From positions 3,348,001 through 3,412,000 of the forward strand of contig CBDCVN010000013.1 in assembly GCA_965223045.1 (NCBI GenBank): a stretch of DNA of 64,000 nucleotides, in the 5' to 3' direction. Below are positions 8,220 to 17,410 of the stretch, piece by piece. The first letter of the stretch is position 1; every line of letters starts with the position of its first letter. The notes under the pieces were generated by a model. It was not told where the DNA came from. It made no database searches and was given only the letters and a program-made list of their open reading frames with translations. Made by a program: the position numbers and the translations under genes. This DNA is from CBDCVN01 sp965223045 (lineage in GTDB: Bacteria > Deinococcota > Deinococci > Deinococcales > Trueperaceae).

Positions 8220-9845
8220 GTGAGAGACAATCTGCTTGCAAACCTACTAGGAGTTTTAGCAATAGTTTTCCTAGGGGTATTTTTTTTCTACCCCCTACTT
8301 GTTATTTTGGTACGTAGTTTCTGTGACGCAGATAGCATTTTTACACTTATCAAATTAAATACTTGCAATTTCTATGCTATAACTGACATTTTCCAAAATA
8401 CTTATTATCACCAAAGACTATGGTTTACTTTTTACCAAGCTTGCTTATCAACCTTTTTAACCTTACTTTTTGCTCTACCAAATGCTTTTCTATTTGCCTT
8501 CTTTGACTTTAAAGGCAAGCGTTTGTTGCGCAGTCTTTTTACTATTCCTTTTGTTATACCTACAGTAGTAGCAGGTATTGGTTTCCTAGCCCTTTTAGGG
8601 CCAAGAGGTTTACTAGCTTGGGATTTGCGGAACAGTTTAATTATTATTTTACTAGCACATATTTTTTACAACTACGTTTTGGTTGTGCGTATAGTTAGTG
8701 CTTATCTAGAAAACATAACTTCCCAATTTATTGAGGTTGCTGCTGTTCTAGGAGCTTCGTCCCTACAGAAGTTTTTAAAAGTTATATTACCTCTTTCTAC
8801 TCCTGCTATATTTGCTTCAGCAAGCTTAGTTTTTATTTTTTGCTTTACTAGTTTTGGTGTTATTCTTATTCTAGCACCAGAAGTGCGCTTTTCTACACTA
8901 GAAGTAGAGATTTATCGTTTGGGTGCTAAATATTTACAATTAGATAAAGCAGCAGTTTTAGTTTTATTACAGCTTTTAGTTGTCGGTGTTTTTACAGGTT
9001 TATACACTTTCTTGCAAAGATATTTGGCTCTGCAGGTAGATAGAACTCCTAATTTGCGAAAAGCAAAGGGGGTTTGGGTTTTGCTTATAGGGTTAAACAT
9101 ATCTCTTGCTATATGCTTAACTCTTGTTCCCCTTTTAATTTTATGGATAAAAGCATTTTGGATAGAAGGTAAGTTAAGCCTTCAATATTTTAGCTATCTT
9201 TTAAAAGCCAGTAGCTCCATAGGCTTTGTAGGCTTAGGTCCAGCCCTTTTTAATTCACTAAGGTTTGCTTTTTTAGCCACAATCCTTTCCACTTTAGTTG
9301 GTTTTGCTTTTACCTATAGCATTGTCCGAGCAAAATGGCATTGGCTAGATAACCTAAGCCTTTTTCCCCTAATTATCAGTGCAGTAACCTTAGGCTTTGG
9401 TTATTTGCTTGCCTTCCCTAGACTCACTAGCAGTGTATGGGGCATTGTTCTTGCACATAGTTTAATAGCTTTTCCTTTTGTGGTACGGAGCTTATTACCA
9501 ACTATGCGAGCTTTACCAGAGCAGTTACTAGAAGCAGCAAGAGTTTTAGGAGCAAATCCACTTAGAGTAGTTTTACAAATAGAACTTCCGCTTTTAGTGC
9601 CTGCATTTATTGCTGCAGCTAGTTTTGCTTTTACGGTATCTTTAGGGGAATTTGGTGCTTCACTAATTATTTTGCGCCCAGAATATGCCACTTTACCTGT
9701 AGCTATCTTTGACCGCCTTTCCAAACCGGGAATGAGCAACTATGGCTCTGCGCTTGCTTTGGCAGTTATTTTAATGATGTTAACAACTTTTATAATATTA
9801 CTTGTAGAGCATCTGGGAAAATCTAAACTAAGAGAATTAGGGTAA
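8220..9845 (+). CDS. ABC transporter permease, fused two-domain (iron/thiamine type)
   Basis: A 541-residue inner-membrane protein holding two BPD-type permease domains in tandem, as in ThiP and FbpB/SfuB. Each half carries an EAA loop for the ATPase: EVAAVLGASSLQKFLKVILP and EAARVLGANPLRVVLQIELP. About twelve hydrophobic helices are visible. The start is GTG at 8220. No binding protein or ATPase gene adjoins it in this window, so the substrate (ferric iron, thiamine or another small solute) stays open and the partners must be elsewhere. Confidence 0.88.
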   Translation: MRDNLLANLLGVLAIVFLGVFFFYPLLVILVRSFCDADSIFTLIKLNTCNFYAITDIFQNTYYHQRLWFTFYQACLSTFLTLLFALPNAFLFAFFDFKGKRLLRSLFTIPFVIPTVVAGIGFLALLGPRGLLAWDLRNSLIIILLAHIFYNYVLVVRIVSAYLENITSQFIEVAAVLGASSLQKFLKVILPLSTPAIFASASLVFIFCFTSFGVILILAPEVRFSTLEVEIYRLGAKYLQLDKAAVLVLLQLLVVGVFTGLYTFLQRYLALQVDRTPNLRKAKGVWVLLIGLNISLAICLTLVPLLILWIKAFWIEGKLSLQYFSYLLKASSSIGFVGLGPALFNSLRFAFLATILSTLVGFAFTYSIVRAKWHWLDNLSLFPLIISAVTLGFGYLLAFPRLTSSVWGIVLAHSLIAFPFVVRSLLPTMRALPEQLLEAARVLGANPLRVVLQIELPLLVPAFIAAASFAFTVSLGEFGASLIILRPEYATLPVAIFDRLSKPGMSNYGSALALAVILMMLTTFIILLVEHLGKSKLRELG

Positions 9846-9847
9846 TG

Positions 9848-9873
9848 AAAAAAGCGTTGGGTAAACCCAACGC
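9848..9873 (-). terminator. intrinsic terminator of the minor-pilin operon
   Basis: The inverted repeat GCGTTGGGT / ACCCAACGC (9854-9862 and 9865-9873) is followed, reading the minus strand, by six T residues (complement of 9848-9853). It lies 30 bases after the comZ-like stop. The plus-strand permease ends at 9845, so the same hairpin may also serve it, though without a T-run on that side. Confidence 0.8.
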
Positions 9874-9902
9874 CAAGGTTGTTTGTTGTAAGTACTTGTA
9901 AC

Positions 9903-11663
9903 TTATCTACGCTCGTAAGCCTCGACACGTAAGTAAGGTCTAATAAGGCTTTCTGCTCCCGGTGCTCCTACTGGTAAATTATCTATAAGGCGGTTTTCAT
10001 AAGCTATCCCAGGTACCTGATTACTGGCCTGAATAGCATTGGCAACAATAGACCCTATTACCAAGGTTTGAAAGTTTAGAATTACATCTCCTTGAGCAAA
10101 AAGAACTGCTGCTATTTCTACTTGAGCGGATGTACCAACATCCATATCACCACTAGATACAAGGCTTAGGATACTTCCTTCAAGACCTTTATCAGGAATT
10201 GCTGCAGGAAAGACGCTATCATGTGGTAGCAAGTCTGAGTCAATCTCTATATTAGCTGTTGTGTCACCTATATTAGCACCTGCCCTTATAGTCCCCTTTC
10301 CTTTATAGAAAACATCATCATAAAAGAGTATGTCTGCCCCTTTAGAATTAGCAATAGGGTTATGGCCCGCTATGCATAAATAACCGTCGCTGGCAGTAGA
10401 AGTAGGAGGGGTTAAAGCATTACCTATATTGCAATCAACGTCTGTACCAAGCCATGCTATAGCAGCTTCTCCTGATGTTGAAGAGCAGGTTGCTCCAAAA
10501 GGAGTAGCATCATTTTGACCTCGAGAACTATTTGCAAAAACTATAGTGTCTTTACCCTGTAAAGTTTGTGTAAACTGTCCACAAGCTGAAAGGTCAATCA
10601 TGTTTACCGTTATATAATTTCCAGATTCATCTTTTCCAAAATAATGAGGATTTGTATCCGTTTCGCTTGGGTATTCACTATCAAGTGTTGGGGCAACAAC
10701 CTGCAAGTTGTTATCATAAGGGTCTATCTCATTGCTTTCAGTCCAAACTTCACCACCACCAGTAACAGTGCCACCTAGCTCCACACTTTGTAAAGGGTTA
10801 GCCGCAGTACCTGCGGTGGAAGATCCACTAGCAACATCTAGGTTCCCTTCTCTAATCCTAATACGAGCACAGATATCTAAATCATTACTGCCTGTAACTG
10901 TTGCCATTGTAGTAGAGATATCGCTATTGCTACCTTCGCCTAGATAGCTACGATAGACACCTGCTGTGCCACTGAGTGCTAAAGCAGTCACGCCATCAGC
11001 AGGTGTTCCCACTAAATGCACCGAACCATAAATAGCAACCTTACCATTAATTTGCCCATTGCCCTCTTTTATTCCCTCAGCAAAAACAGCATTTTCCCAA
11101 GCGCTAGCAGTAGTTTCAAGTTTAATAGCAGCAAGAGAAGTAGAAATTGCCTTGGCGTCATCTATATTATCACCTAGATAACCTCGCGATTGTATAATGC
11201 TCCTATCTCCATCTATAGTAAGAGTAGTTTCAAAGCCACCCTTTACCCCATCTGCCAAAGTAACAGGTGTAAACACTGGTACACCTACAGGAACGTCATT
11301 AGTTGTACCGACTGTACGATAGTATTGATTATTAGCATCTTGCTGATTACTGTCACGTAATCTATCTAAATCTAAACCGATAGAGAGGTAGTTATCACAA
11401 ATTGCTTGAGAAGTTTGTTCATAAGTAAGCTCATAATCTTGCCAATTCCCCTCTGAATAGAAACTATAGCTTTGATAAGCAGCTGTTTGCATCTTGTTTA
11501 AGCCAGTTTCAGCCAGAGTTTTGGCATAGGCAGATCTTAAATCGTTGCTATTTACTTGTAAGCTAATAGTAGAGTTAAATAGTAGGCCAGTAAGTAGTGC
11601 GCCCGCTACAGCCATGACTATTACTGCAAACATTAGTGCAAAACCTTGGTTTCCAAATTTCAT
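9903..11663 (-). CDS. comZ: large minor pilin / competence protein ComZ-like (PilX-type N-terminus)
   Basis: A 586-residue protein with a type IV pilin-like start: a short basic leader, then GFALMFAVIVMAVAGALLTGLLF and a helical stretch with aromatic and Glu residues, as in PilX-type minor pilins. The remaining ~450 residues are Gly/Ser/Thr/Asp-rich and repetitive, with beta-solenoid character. Size, composition and position (last gene of a four-gene prepilin operon) match Thermus ComZ, a minor pilin known to bind DNA at the pilus tip during transformation. Assignment by synteny and architecture; sequence identity was not measured. Followed by an intrinsic terminator. Confidence 0.7.
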   Translation of the reverse strand: MKFGNQGFALMFAVIVMAVAGALLTGLLFNSTISLQVNSNDLRSAYAKTLAETGLNKMQTAAYQSYSFYSEGNWQDYELTYEQTSQAICDNYLSIGLDLDRLRDSNQQDANNQYYRTVGTTNDVPVGVPVFTPVTLADGVKGGFETTLTIDGDRSIIQSRGYLGDNIDDAKAISTSLAAIKLETTASAWENAVFAEGIKEGNGQINGKVAIYGSVHLVGTPADGVTALALSGTAGVYRSYLGEGSNSDISTTMATVTGSNDLDICARIRIREGNLDVASGSSTAGTAANPLQSVELGGTVTGGGEVWTESNEIDPYDNNLQVVAPTLDSEYPSETDTNPHYFGKDESGNYITVNMIDLSACGQFTQTLQGKDTIVFANSSRGQNDATPFGATCSSTSGEAAIAWLGTDVDCNIGNALTPPTSTASDGYLCIAGHNPIANSKGADILFYDDVFYKGKGTIRAGANIGDTTANIEIDSDLLPHDSVFPAAIPDKGLEGSILSLVSSGDMDVGTSAQVEIAAVLFAQGDVILNFQTLVIGSIVANAIQASNQVPGIAYENRLIDNLPVGAPGAESLIRPYLRVEAYERR

Positions 11664-11678
11664 AGTTTCTTTATCTCC

Positions 11679-12458
11679 TTAAAAACTAGTTCCAAATAAA
11701 TTTACAGGGCGAACTGTCTGTTGAGCATAATCGTAAAGGTACCCATCTGTGGCATCTATTGGGTTTGTATTGTCTAGACTAAAGTAGTATGTTTCTTGAT
11801 CAGCCTCTTTAGCTTTAGAGGTGGTTTGGGCAGCTATTTTAACCGTAATAGCTAAAATATTTTTATAGTCACCACCACTTATAGGGTTACAGTCTGCATC
11901 TGTAGTAGAAAACTTACACTCAAATTCAAGCTCTAACCCCACAATACCCGGAACCATAGGTACATAGCTATTGGTCTCAAAGCTACCATTAACTAACTTG
12001 TTCTTACTACGTTTAAGTGTTAGTAAATTACCATTGTCACTATCTGCTTCTATCTTGTAAGAAACTTCTAGAGCTACTCTCTGGTCACCAACTTTGTCAT
12101 AAGGGTCACAGTATCTAACAGTAAATTCATAAAGCCTTGCTGTAGCCGATTCCAAAGAGAAAGCTGGATAAGTAGCACTGTTAACATACTCAATATCACA
12201 AGTTTCTTCAATACCATCTGCAGATACGCCAATTGAGCCGGCACTATAAAGCTCGGTAGTAAGAAGCTCCATTGCTAAGCTAATATTGCTGCGTAACTCA
12301 CCGCGTGCAACATTTAACTCATTTAACTTTAGTGAAGAGGATAGAAAGGAAGCAATTATAGTTGTTATAACTGCTATAATAGCAGTGGAGACCATAAGCT
12401 CAGCCACTGTGAAACCTGCTTGGGCACTCTTGTTAAAAACTTTGCTTGTACTTTTCAT
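11679..12458 (-). CDS. type IV prepilin, PilW/PilA3-like
   Basis: Prepilin with leader and cleavage region AQAGFTVAELMVSTAIIAV; glycine -1, phenylalanine +1 and glutamate +5 are all present, as prepilin peptidase and pilus assembly require. The globular part has cysteines that may form a disulphide. The ATG at 12458 overlaps the stop of the upstream prepilin by one base (TAATG) and is preferred to an upstream in-frame codon at 12485. Third gene of a four-gene minor-pilin operon. Exported across the inner membrane and assembled into a type IV pilus or pseudopilus. Confidence 0.82.
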   Translation of the reverse strand: MKSTSKVFNKSAQAGFTVAELMVSTAIIAVITTIIASFLSSSLKLNELNVARGELRSNISLAMELLTTELYSAGSIGVSADGIEETCDIEYVNSATYPAFSLESATARLYEFTVRYCDPYDKVGDQRVALEVSYKIEADSDNGNLLTLKRSKNKLVNGSFETNSYVPMVPGIVGLELEFECKFSTTDADCNPISGGDYKNILAITVKIAAQTTSKAKEADQETYYFSLDNTNPIDATDGYLYDYAQQTVRPVNLFGTSF

Positions 12459-13036
12459 TATACTGGATCCCTTGGGGTAGGGCAAATGTTGCTATTATTT
12501 GTAACTACATAAACACAGCTTAAATAATTTGTTAAGCTAAAAGAGTGTGCTTCACCATTATCTGTCCAATCAACCTTTATTTCTAAAAGAACTATACCTT
12601 CTAAGTCTATAGGAATCTCACCATTATCTAGTTCGTTGTACAATCGCCATTTCACATCGTAGTCTTTATATGTGTCAATGCCATAGCACCCTTTTTCGGT
12701 ATCATTACCCTGAATAGCAGCAAAATCTTTCTTCACACATGCTATGTATTTATCAAATTCACTTTGGCGTGTCTCACCTACGCCTGGATTTAAAACATTA
12801 TAGACAAGATCTTGATACTTATTTTCTAAAATACGGGTAGCAAAGGTCTTGGCATTCTTTATCTCTACTGATTTATCTAGACTAGTAAAGCTAGACATCT
12901 GCCCTGCAGATATAGCCAAAAAACTTATTACAATAACTACAAGAGCTATAAGTAACTCTACTAATGTCATGCCTTTTTGATCACCAAGGCCTAAGTTAGC
13001 TTGGGAAAAATTTGTGATAGTTGATTTTTCTTTCAT
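12458..13036 (-). CDS. type IV prepilin, PilV/PilA2-like
   Basis: Prepilin with the processing region DQKGMTLVELLIALVVIVIS: glycine -1, methionine +1 and glutamate +5. The rest is a roughly 150-residue globular domain with cysteines at about 88, 103 and the C-terminus. The ATG at 13036 has GGAAAGG eight bases upstream and is preferred to the in-frame GTG at 13045. Second gene of the minor-pilin operon; its stop overlaps the next start. Confidence 0.82.
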   Translation of the reverse strand: MKEKSTITNFSQANLGLGDQKGMTLVELLIALVVIVISFLAISAGQMSSFTSLDKSVEIKNAKTFATRILENKYQDLVYNVLNPGVGETRQSEFDKYIACVKKDFAAIQGNDTEKGCYGIDTYKDYDVKWRLYNELDNGEIPIDLEGIVLLEIKVDWTDNGEAHSFSLTNYLSCVYVVTNNSNICPTPRDPV

Positions 13037-13059
13037 GTCAAACACCTTTCCTTCAAAAT

Positions 13060-13521
13060 TTAGTTGAGCTTAACTTGTCCTTGTAGACCAATGATTGCGT
13101 CTATAGTAGTGCTACTCTTAGAGCTACTAAAGACGATTGTTTGATTAATTGCTCCCCAAACAAAACCTCTTGGTTCAAAAACTATTTGGTTGCCACTATT
13201 TTTTGTTATAGATACACTAGGATATTCTGTTGCAAGGTTAATCTTAGAAATAATTGTGTCTCCATCAGTGTAAGTTCTACTTTGATCTTCATCGACAAAA
13301 ACACTAAAGACACTATTTGTAGGAACAACTATACCTGCAAACTTGTTGTTACGTATAGCTTCACTACGGGCCTTTTGCACACTAAGGGAAAACCCTCGTG
13401 CTGCTTGTTCTAACTCAATATCACCACGTGGAATAATAAGAACGCCACCACTTACTAAAATACCTATAATAGCTAAAACTACTAATAGCTCTGCAGCACT
13501 AAAACCTTTGTTTTTATTCAT
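13060..13521 (-). CDS. type IV prepilin, GspH/FimT (PilA1)-like
   Basis: Prepilin of 153 residues. NKGFSAAELLVVLAIIGILV gives glycine -1, phenylalanine +1 and glutamate +5. The downstream ARGFSLSVQKARSEAIRNN is the characteristic helix of GspH/FimT pseudopilins. First gene of the operon, with an AGGAGAGAG ribosome binding site. The cluster order GspH-like, PilV-like, PilW-like, large PilX-like matches the Thermus pilA1-pilA2-pilA3-comZ cluster needed for DNA uptake. Confidence 0.85.
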   Translation of the reverse strand: MNKNKGFSAAELLVVLAIIGILVSGGVLIIPRGDIELEQAARGFSLSVQKARSEAIRNNKFAGIVVPTNSVFSVFVDEDQSRTYTDGDTIISKINLATEYPSVSITKNSGNQIVFEPRGFVWGAINQTIVFSSSKSSTTIDAIIGLQGQVKLN

Positions 13522-14285
13522 ACTCTCTCTCCTAAGCTCCTACGAAACACTTTATTATTAGTTAAGAGTAAATTTCCTGTTCTATGCTTTTGTAATAAGC
13601 AGCAAAAGTTAGATTTAGATGAAAAACTTATAGGGTTCATAATATAACTCTTAAAATACTGTTTTTTACCTTGCAAAAAACTTAAATTTACATACCTAGA
13701 AAAATCTAGGATACTTAGGCTTAGATTAACCAAAGAATATTACTTTTTAGCTAAATTAATTTAGCTAAAACAATTCTGATAGTTACTAAAAAGTTATGTT
13801 AAGATTTCTGTAATAGGGTTTAAACTATTAGACTTGTTCAGAAATAAGCTAGCGTGCATTATAAAATGTACAATTGCTCAATTTAAAGCTCCGGAAATGC
13901 AAAATGTGACAGCTAAGTCTTAGCAAGGGTACAAATCTTTTATCTAATGAGTCAACTATTTGGTCCAACATTTTGTTTCCGAACAACTCTATTAGTCAAA
14001 ATCAGAAATCACTAGATGTGAGAAAATCAAATTGGGTCAAATAATAGCATCCTTAACAGGGTTTTATTAACAGTCAAGAAATGTTCAACATGCAAAATAT
14101 TGATTCCCATAAAACACTTATTCTAAAAACTAGGGTAATTCGTCATGTTAGCAAATGACTTTAGGACTCTTTTAGAACTTGGACTCAAGCTCTATTTTAA
14201 GAATGGAAATAAGTTAGAGTTATAGCACAGAAAAAGGACTTGTAATATAAATCACACTTGTAACTATTTAAGAAAGTGAAAGATA
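13522..14285 (+). other. 760-base gap between divergent prepilin genes
   Basis: No convincing gene. It should contain the promoters of both the minor-pilin operon and the divergent prepilin. A 161-bp MITE-like element (13830-13990) occupies part of it. The rest is AT-rich and I see no other clear structure. Confidence 0.6.
13830..13990. mobile_element. 161-bp MITE-like derivative of the ISL2-type IS5 element
   Basis: Ends AGACTTGTTCAGAAATAA and (reverse complement of the right end) AGAGTTGTTCGGAAAC match the terminal inverted repeats of the full elements at 16422-17410 and 23665-24653. ATT flanks both sides (13827-13829, 13991-13993), the same 3-base target duplication size as the full copies. 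There is no coding capacity, so it would be mobilised in trans. Confidence 0.75.
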
Positions 14286-14753
14286 ATGAAGCAAAATTTC
14301 AAATCAGGTTTTACCCCAATAGAATTAATAGTTGCCTTGGCTATATTAGGAGTTTTGGTTACCCTTGGAAGTGTTGAGTATAGAAAGTGGCAACAAAGAG
14401 AGCAATTTAGAGAAGTACAGCGTAGTATAATTAGCTCTTTGAATCAGGCTAGAAGTGTCGCTAGGCGTACTTCTCGAGATCAAATAGTTAGTTGGAATTC
14501 AGGCAAAGTAGCCTCTATTAATGTATCAGGAGAGAATATTAATTTGTCTTATGGCATTTCTTTAGAAGTCATTGATCCTACTAGTTTTACAGAGTTTAGC
14601 TATTTAGCACCCTTTGGTCGTAAATCTGTTAACGATACTATTACTATGTTGCTCGAGGATAAAAAGGGAAACTTTGCCAAGATTTATATTTATGGCTCGA
14701 GTGGCAAGGTAGCATTAACTAGTTGTAAAAAAGGAGATACTAGCACATGCTAG
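14286..14753 (+). CDS. type IV prepilin, GspH/FimT-like (divergent)
   Basis: Prepilin of 155 residues with processing region KSGFTPIELIVALAILGVLV; glycine -1, phenylalanine +1 and glutamate +5 are present, but a proline sits at +3. The helix continues REVQRSIISSLNQARSVARR as in GspH. The C-terminus ends in a Cys-x6-Cys pair. An IS5 element is inserted right at the stop codon, yet the TAG lies inside the target duplication, so the reading frame is intact. It may be an extra minor pilin or pseudopilin working with the cluster opposite. Confidence 0.8.
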   Translation: MKQNFKSGFTPIELIVALAILGVLVTLGSVEYRKWQQREQFREVQRSIISSLNQARSVARRTSRDQIVSWNSGKVASINVSGENINLSYGISLEVIDPTSFTEFSYLAPFGRKSVNDTITMLLEDKKGNFAKIYIYGSSGKVALTSCKKGDTSTC

Positions 14754-14755
14754 AG

Positions 14756-15693
14756 GGTGTTTGGGGAATATCTATTAAGCAAAATTGGGAGTGGATTGAT
14801 GCGCTAAACGCTTGGTCATGATATCACACATAGCCATGTAGATAAAGGCTTCACTTGTTGCTGCTAATACTTCATAATCTTTACTTAAGCGTCTATAGTT
14901 TCCTAACCATGCAAATGTCCTCTCTACCACCCATCTTTGTGGGATAACTTGAAAACCTTTTCCTTCTGGTTTCTTTGTTACTTCTAATATCCACCCACAT
15001 ATGTCCAGCACCCACTTCTCTAATCTCGCACTGACATAACCTTGATCTGCTTTTATTACTTTCAATCTTGGCATAGTGCTTTTTATAGCCTTCAACATTT
15101 GCTCTAATCCTTTCTTATCTGACCTATTCGCTGTAGTTACAAGTACAACTATCAATAATCCCATGGTATCAACCAATATATGACGTTTACGTCCATTAAC
15201 CTTTTTTCCTCCATCGTACCCATTCTCTTCATGCACACTACCTTTGACCGATTGACTATCGGCAATACCTACACTGCAATCAGCAAGTTTTCCTTCCTGC
15301 TCACGGAGTTTTCTGCGTAAATGTTTGTTTAAAGCCTTCCACAAACCTGATTTACACCATTTATCAAAGTGATAACGCACACTTTGATAGGCAGGAAAAT
15401 CATGTGGAAGATCACGCCAAGTACAACCATTGCGCAGAAGGTAACGTATAGCATTTACAATTTCACGGAGATCAAGGCTCATGGGACGTCCCCGCTTAGT
15501 ACTTTTGGTCAAAACTTTAAGTAGAAAGGCTTCAATTATAAGCCACTGTACATCAGTAATGTCAGTAGAGTATGCTTGTCTATGATTTGTTTTCATAGTA
15601 GCTATACTGACATTTATTGGGTATAGCTACTTTATTTCTGAAATGATATACTTAGTTCAAATTTCAGCCAAAATGCTAGGGCGTGTGGACACC
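14756..15693 (-). mobile_element. IS5-family insertion sequence
   Basis: The transposase gene is bounded by ends beginning GGTGT on both sides (14756 and the complement of 15693) and by the flanking duplication TAGAG (14751-14755, 15694-15698). The terminal repeats are short and imperfect, so the exact edges could be a few bases off. It inserted at the stop codon of the prepilin gene without destroying it. Confidence 0.7.
14775..15596 (-). CDS. IS5-family transposase
   Basis: A 273-residue DDE transposase. The N-terminal DUF4096-type domain contains VQWLIIEAFLL and RYLLRNGCTWRDLPHDFP. The catalytic core shows VGIADSQSVKG (first D), VIKADQGYVS (second D) and WVVERTFAWLGNYRRLSKDY, the IS5-family Y-(2)-R-(3)-E-(6)-K-like region. 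RKRHILVDTMGL is also diagnostic. Full length and apparently intact, thus potentially active. Confidence 0.9.
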   Translation of the reverse strand: MKTNHRQAYSTDITDVQWLIIEAFLLKVLTKSTKRGRPMSLDLREIVNAIRYLLRNGCTWRDLPHDFPAYQSVRYHFDKWCKSGLWKALNKHLRRKLREQEGKLADCSVGIADSQSVKGSVHEENGYDGGKKVNGRKRHILVDTMGLLIVVLVTTANRSDKKGLEQMLKAIKSTMPRLKVIKADQGYVSARLEKWVLDICGWILEVTKKPEGKGFQVIPQRWVVERTFAWLGNYRRLSKDYEVLAATSEAFIYMAMCDIMTKRLAHQSTPNFA

Positions 15694-15849
15694 TAGAGTG
15701 TGAAATCGAAAACGCTACTCTTAAATACCTTGGATAATCCTGATGCTGACGCATAAGCTCCTCTGCAATCTGGTAAAGATTATGTGGTTAACAACTAAAG
15801 CTTCTCGCAAATATAGGCTATCCTGCAATTTTTTTTGGAATTCACATTT

Positions 15850-16125
15850 TCTAACAAATAGCTGTCCTGAGACTGGCTAGTTTGGTTTTGATATCCAATG
15901 CGTGCAATTTCTGATTTGTCATATCCACATGCCCTAGATCTTTCAAAGGAACACTAATTTCCAAACACCCTCTACCCTGAAGTACCATTATTTGCCAACC
16001 CCAAATGATCAGGGTAAGTAGACCCATCAGTGTTAGTAGCACGTATAGGCTGATTTGTGAAAATAGTGATAGTTCTTGTATCTTGATCTCCTTTTGTCTT
16101 GAACTCGAGCCTTCGATGATTTAAT
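15850..16125 (-). pseudogene. possible remnant of a decayed gene
   Basis: On the minus strand one frame reads KGDQDTRTITIFTNQPIRA and on to NTDGSTYPDHLGLANNG before a stop, and a second frame then continues RGCLEISVPLKDLGHVD to a stop near 15851. The amino-acid composition of both parts looks protein-like, which suggests one frameshifted gene, but I do not recognise it. It lies downstream of the IS5 element between two IS-damaged regions. Confidence 0.3.
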
Positions 16126-16421
16126 ACCCTTTAAATCCTTAACCTTCTCTTCTTCATTGGGGACTTAAATTGTACCAAGCCCTTTGTAGTTTTGAAGATT
16201 TATTTAGCATAAGATGTATTAGCAAATCTTTTTTTGTACCAACCAACAACAAGAGGAAGAATAAAAGTCAAAGCATAATATAGATATACATCCAGCTTGT
16301 AATATCCGTCTTCTGGTTGGAAAACCTTAACAAGGAAAAAATAATCAAAAACAATAGCTATTAGCACCCAAACTACTGCGAGTAGAGCAAAATACTGAAA
16401 CGAATCTCCTTTTACTTTCTT

Positions 16422-17410
16422 AGACTTGTTCTGAAATAAGGAATTAGGCAATAAGGCAGTTCCATAAACCAGCACAAACTCCTACTACATCGTCAACAAA
16501 TCCCTTAATACGATTCCTAAAAGCATACACAAGAATCTTGAAACGCTTCATTCCTCCAATGGCATTCTCAACATATACACGTATCTTGCTCACTGCTTGG
16601 TTGTGAGCCTTCTGCTCTTTACTAAGCTTGGGATTAGGGTTGGCTTTGCTCTTCCTAGGTCTCTTATGAGGTATTGCAACATCTGCTCCTTCATAATCTT
16701 TCTCGATTCCTTGATATCCTAAATCTACTGCCACTTTAATATCCTCAAACCACTCCTCCTCAGGTGGAAATTCTTCCTTTAGCATTGCATAGTCATGGTT
16801 CCGTCCTCCAAAGGTTTGTCCCACAAACAAAATTACCTTCTCCTTGCTGCTTATCACTGTGTTTTTCTGCGTGTGGTTACCCTGTTTGCCACTGTATAAC
16901 TCCTGTTGCATTTCATCATCCTTTGGGCGTTGATGTTCTCGCTCTGTAACATCAATCAGTATTTCGTCAAGTCCCTCAAAAGCTGCTTTGAAATCCTCTA
17001 TGTTTTCAAACTCTCTAGCTGGCATATATCCCAAACCACTTAGAGTTTTCGCCATTATTGGTGTAAGACGTTGTACCCAAGCATGGGCATTAGATCGTGA
17101 TAAATCAAATTTCTCCGCTAGAACATCAAACGTTGGGTAAAGTCTAAGGTAGTAAAGAATAAAGCACAGTTTTATATTGACTGTACTTAGTTTACTGTTT
17201 CTTCCTCCTCCTGGCTTACGATGTACTTTCCCTGCTTCTAGAGCCTTTTCATAACGTTGCTTTTCATGGTCTTCTAAAGCTTTAGCAAATGCAGGTTCTA
17301 GTTCCTCTACTTTCTTTTCGCTCAATCCTGTTATACTTCTTACTTGTCGGTCATCTCTTGGTAGTAACATTCCTTTATTTTGACCGATTTATTTATTTCA
17401 GAACAACTCT
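16422..17410 (-). mobile_element. ISL2-type IS5-family element, copy A (989 bp)
   Basis: Terminal inverted repeats AGACTTGTTCTGAAATAA (left) and AGAGTTGTTCTGAAATAA (right, reversed) differ at one base in 18. The target duplication is CTT (16419-16421, 17411-17413). The sequence appears identical to copy B at 23665-24653. Confidence 0.9.
16444..17370 (-). CDS. IS5-family (ISL2-type) transposase, copy A
   Basis: A 308-residue DDE_Tnp_4-type transposase with an N-terminal helix-turn-helix region (LCFILYYLRLYPTFDVLAEKF, SRSNAHAWVQR). The catalytic core contains EILIDVTEREHQRP (first D), YYSGK-like LYSGKQGNHTQKN, VAVDLGYQG (second D) and VENAIGGMKRFKIL (E). Identical in sequence to the copy at 23687-24613, so transposition is recent and the enzyme is probably functional. 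Confidence 0.92.
   Translation of the reverse strand: MLLPRDDRQVRSITGLSEKKVEELEPAFAKALEDHEKQRYEKALEAGKVHRKPGGGRNSKLSTVNIKLCFILYYLRLYPTFDVLAEKFDLSRSNAHAWVQRLTPIMAKTLSGLGYMPAREFENIEDFKAAFEGLDEILIDVTEREHQRPKDDEMQQELYSGKQGNHTQKNTVISSKEKVILFVGQTFGGRNHDYAMLKEEFPPEEEWFEDIKVAVDLGYQGIEKDYEGADVAIPHKRPRKSKANPNPKLSKEQKAHNQAVSKIRVYVENAIGGMKRFKILVYAFRNRIKGFVDDVVGVCAGLWNCLIA

Noticed and set aside
13518..13733. 71-codon minus-strand frame upstream of the first prepilin
   Set aside because: AT-rich, no plausible ribosome binding site, residues resemble translated intergenic DNA and it overlaps the likely promoter region.
14286..14753. Divergent prepilin as an IS-truncated pseudogene
   Set aside because: The IS5 element begins right behind the TAG, which lies in the target duplication, so the original stop codon is retained.
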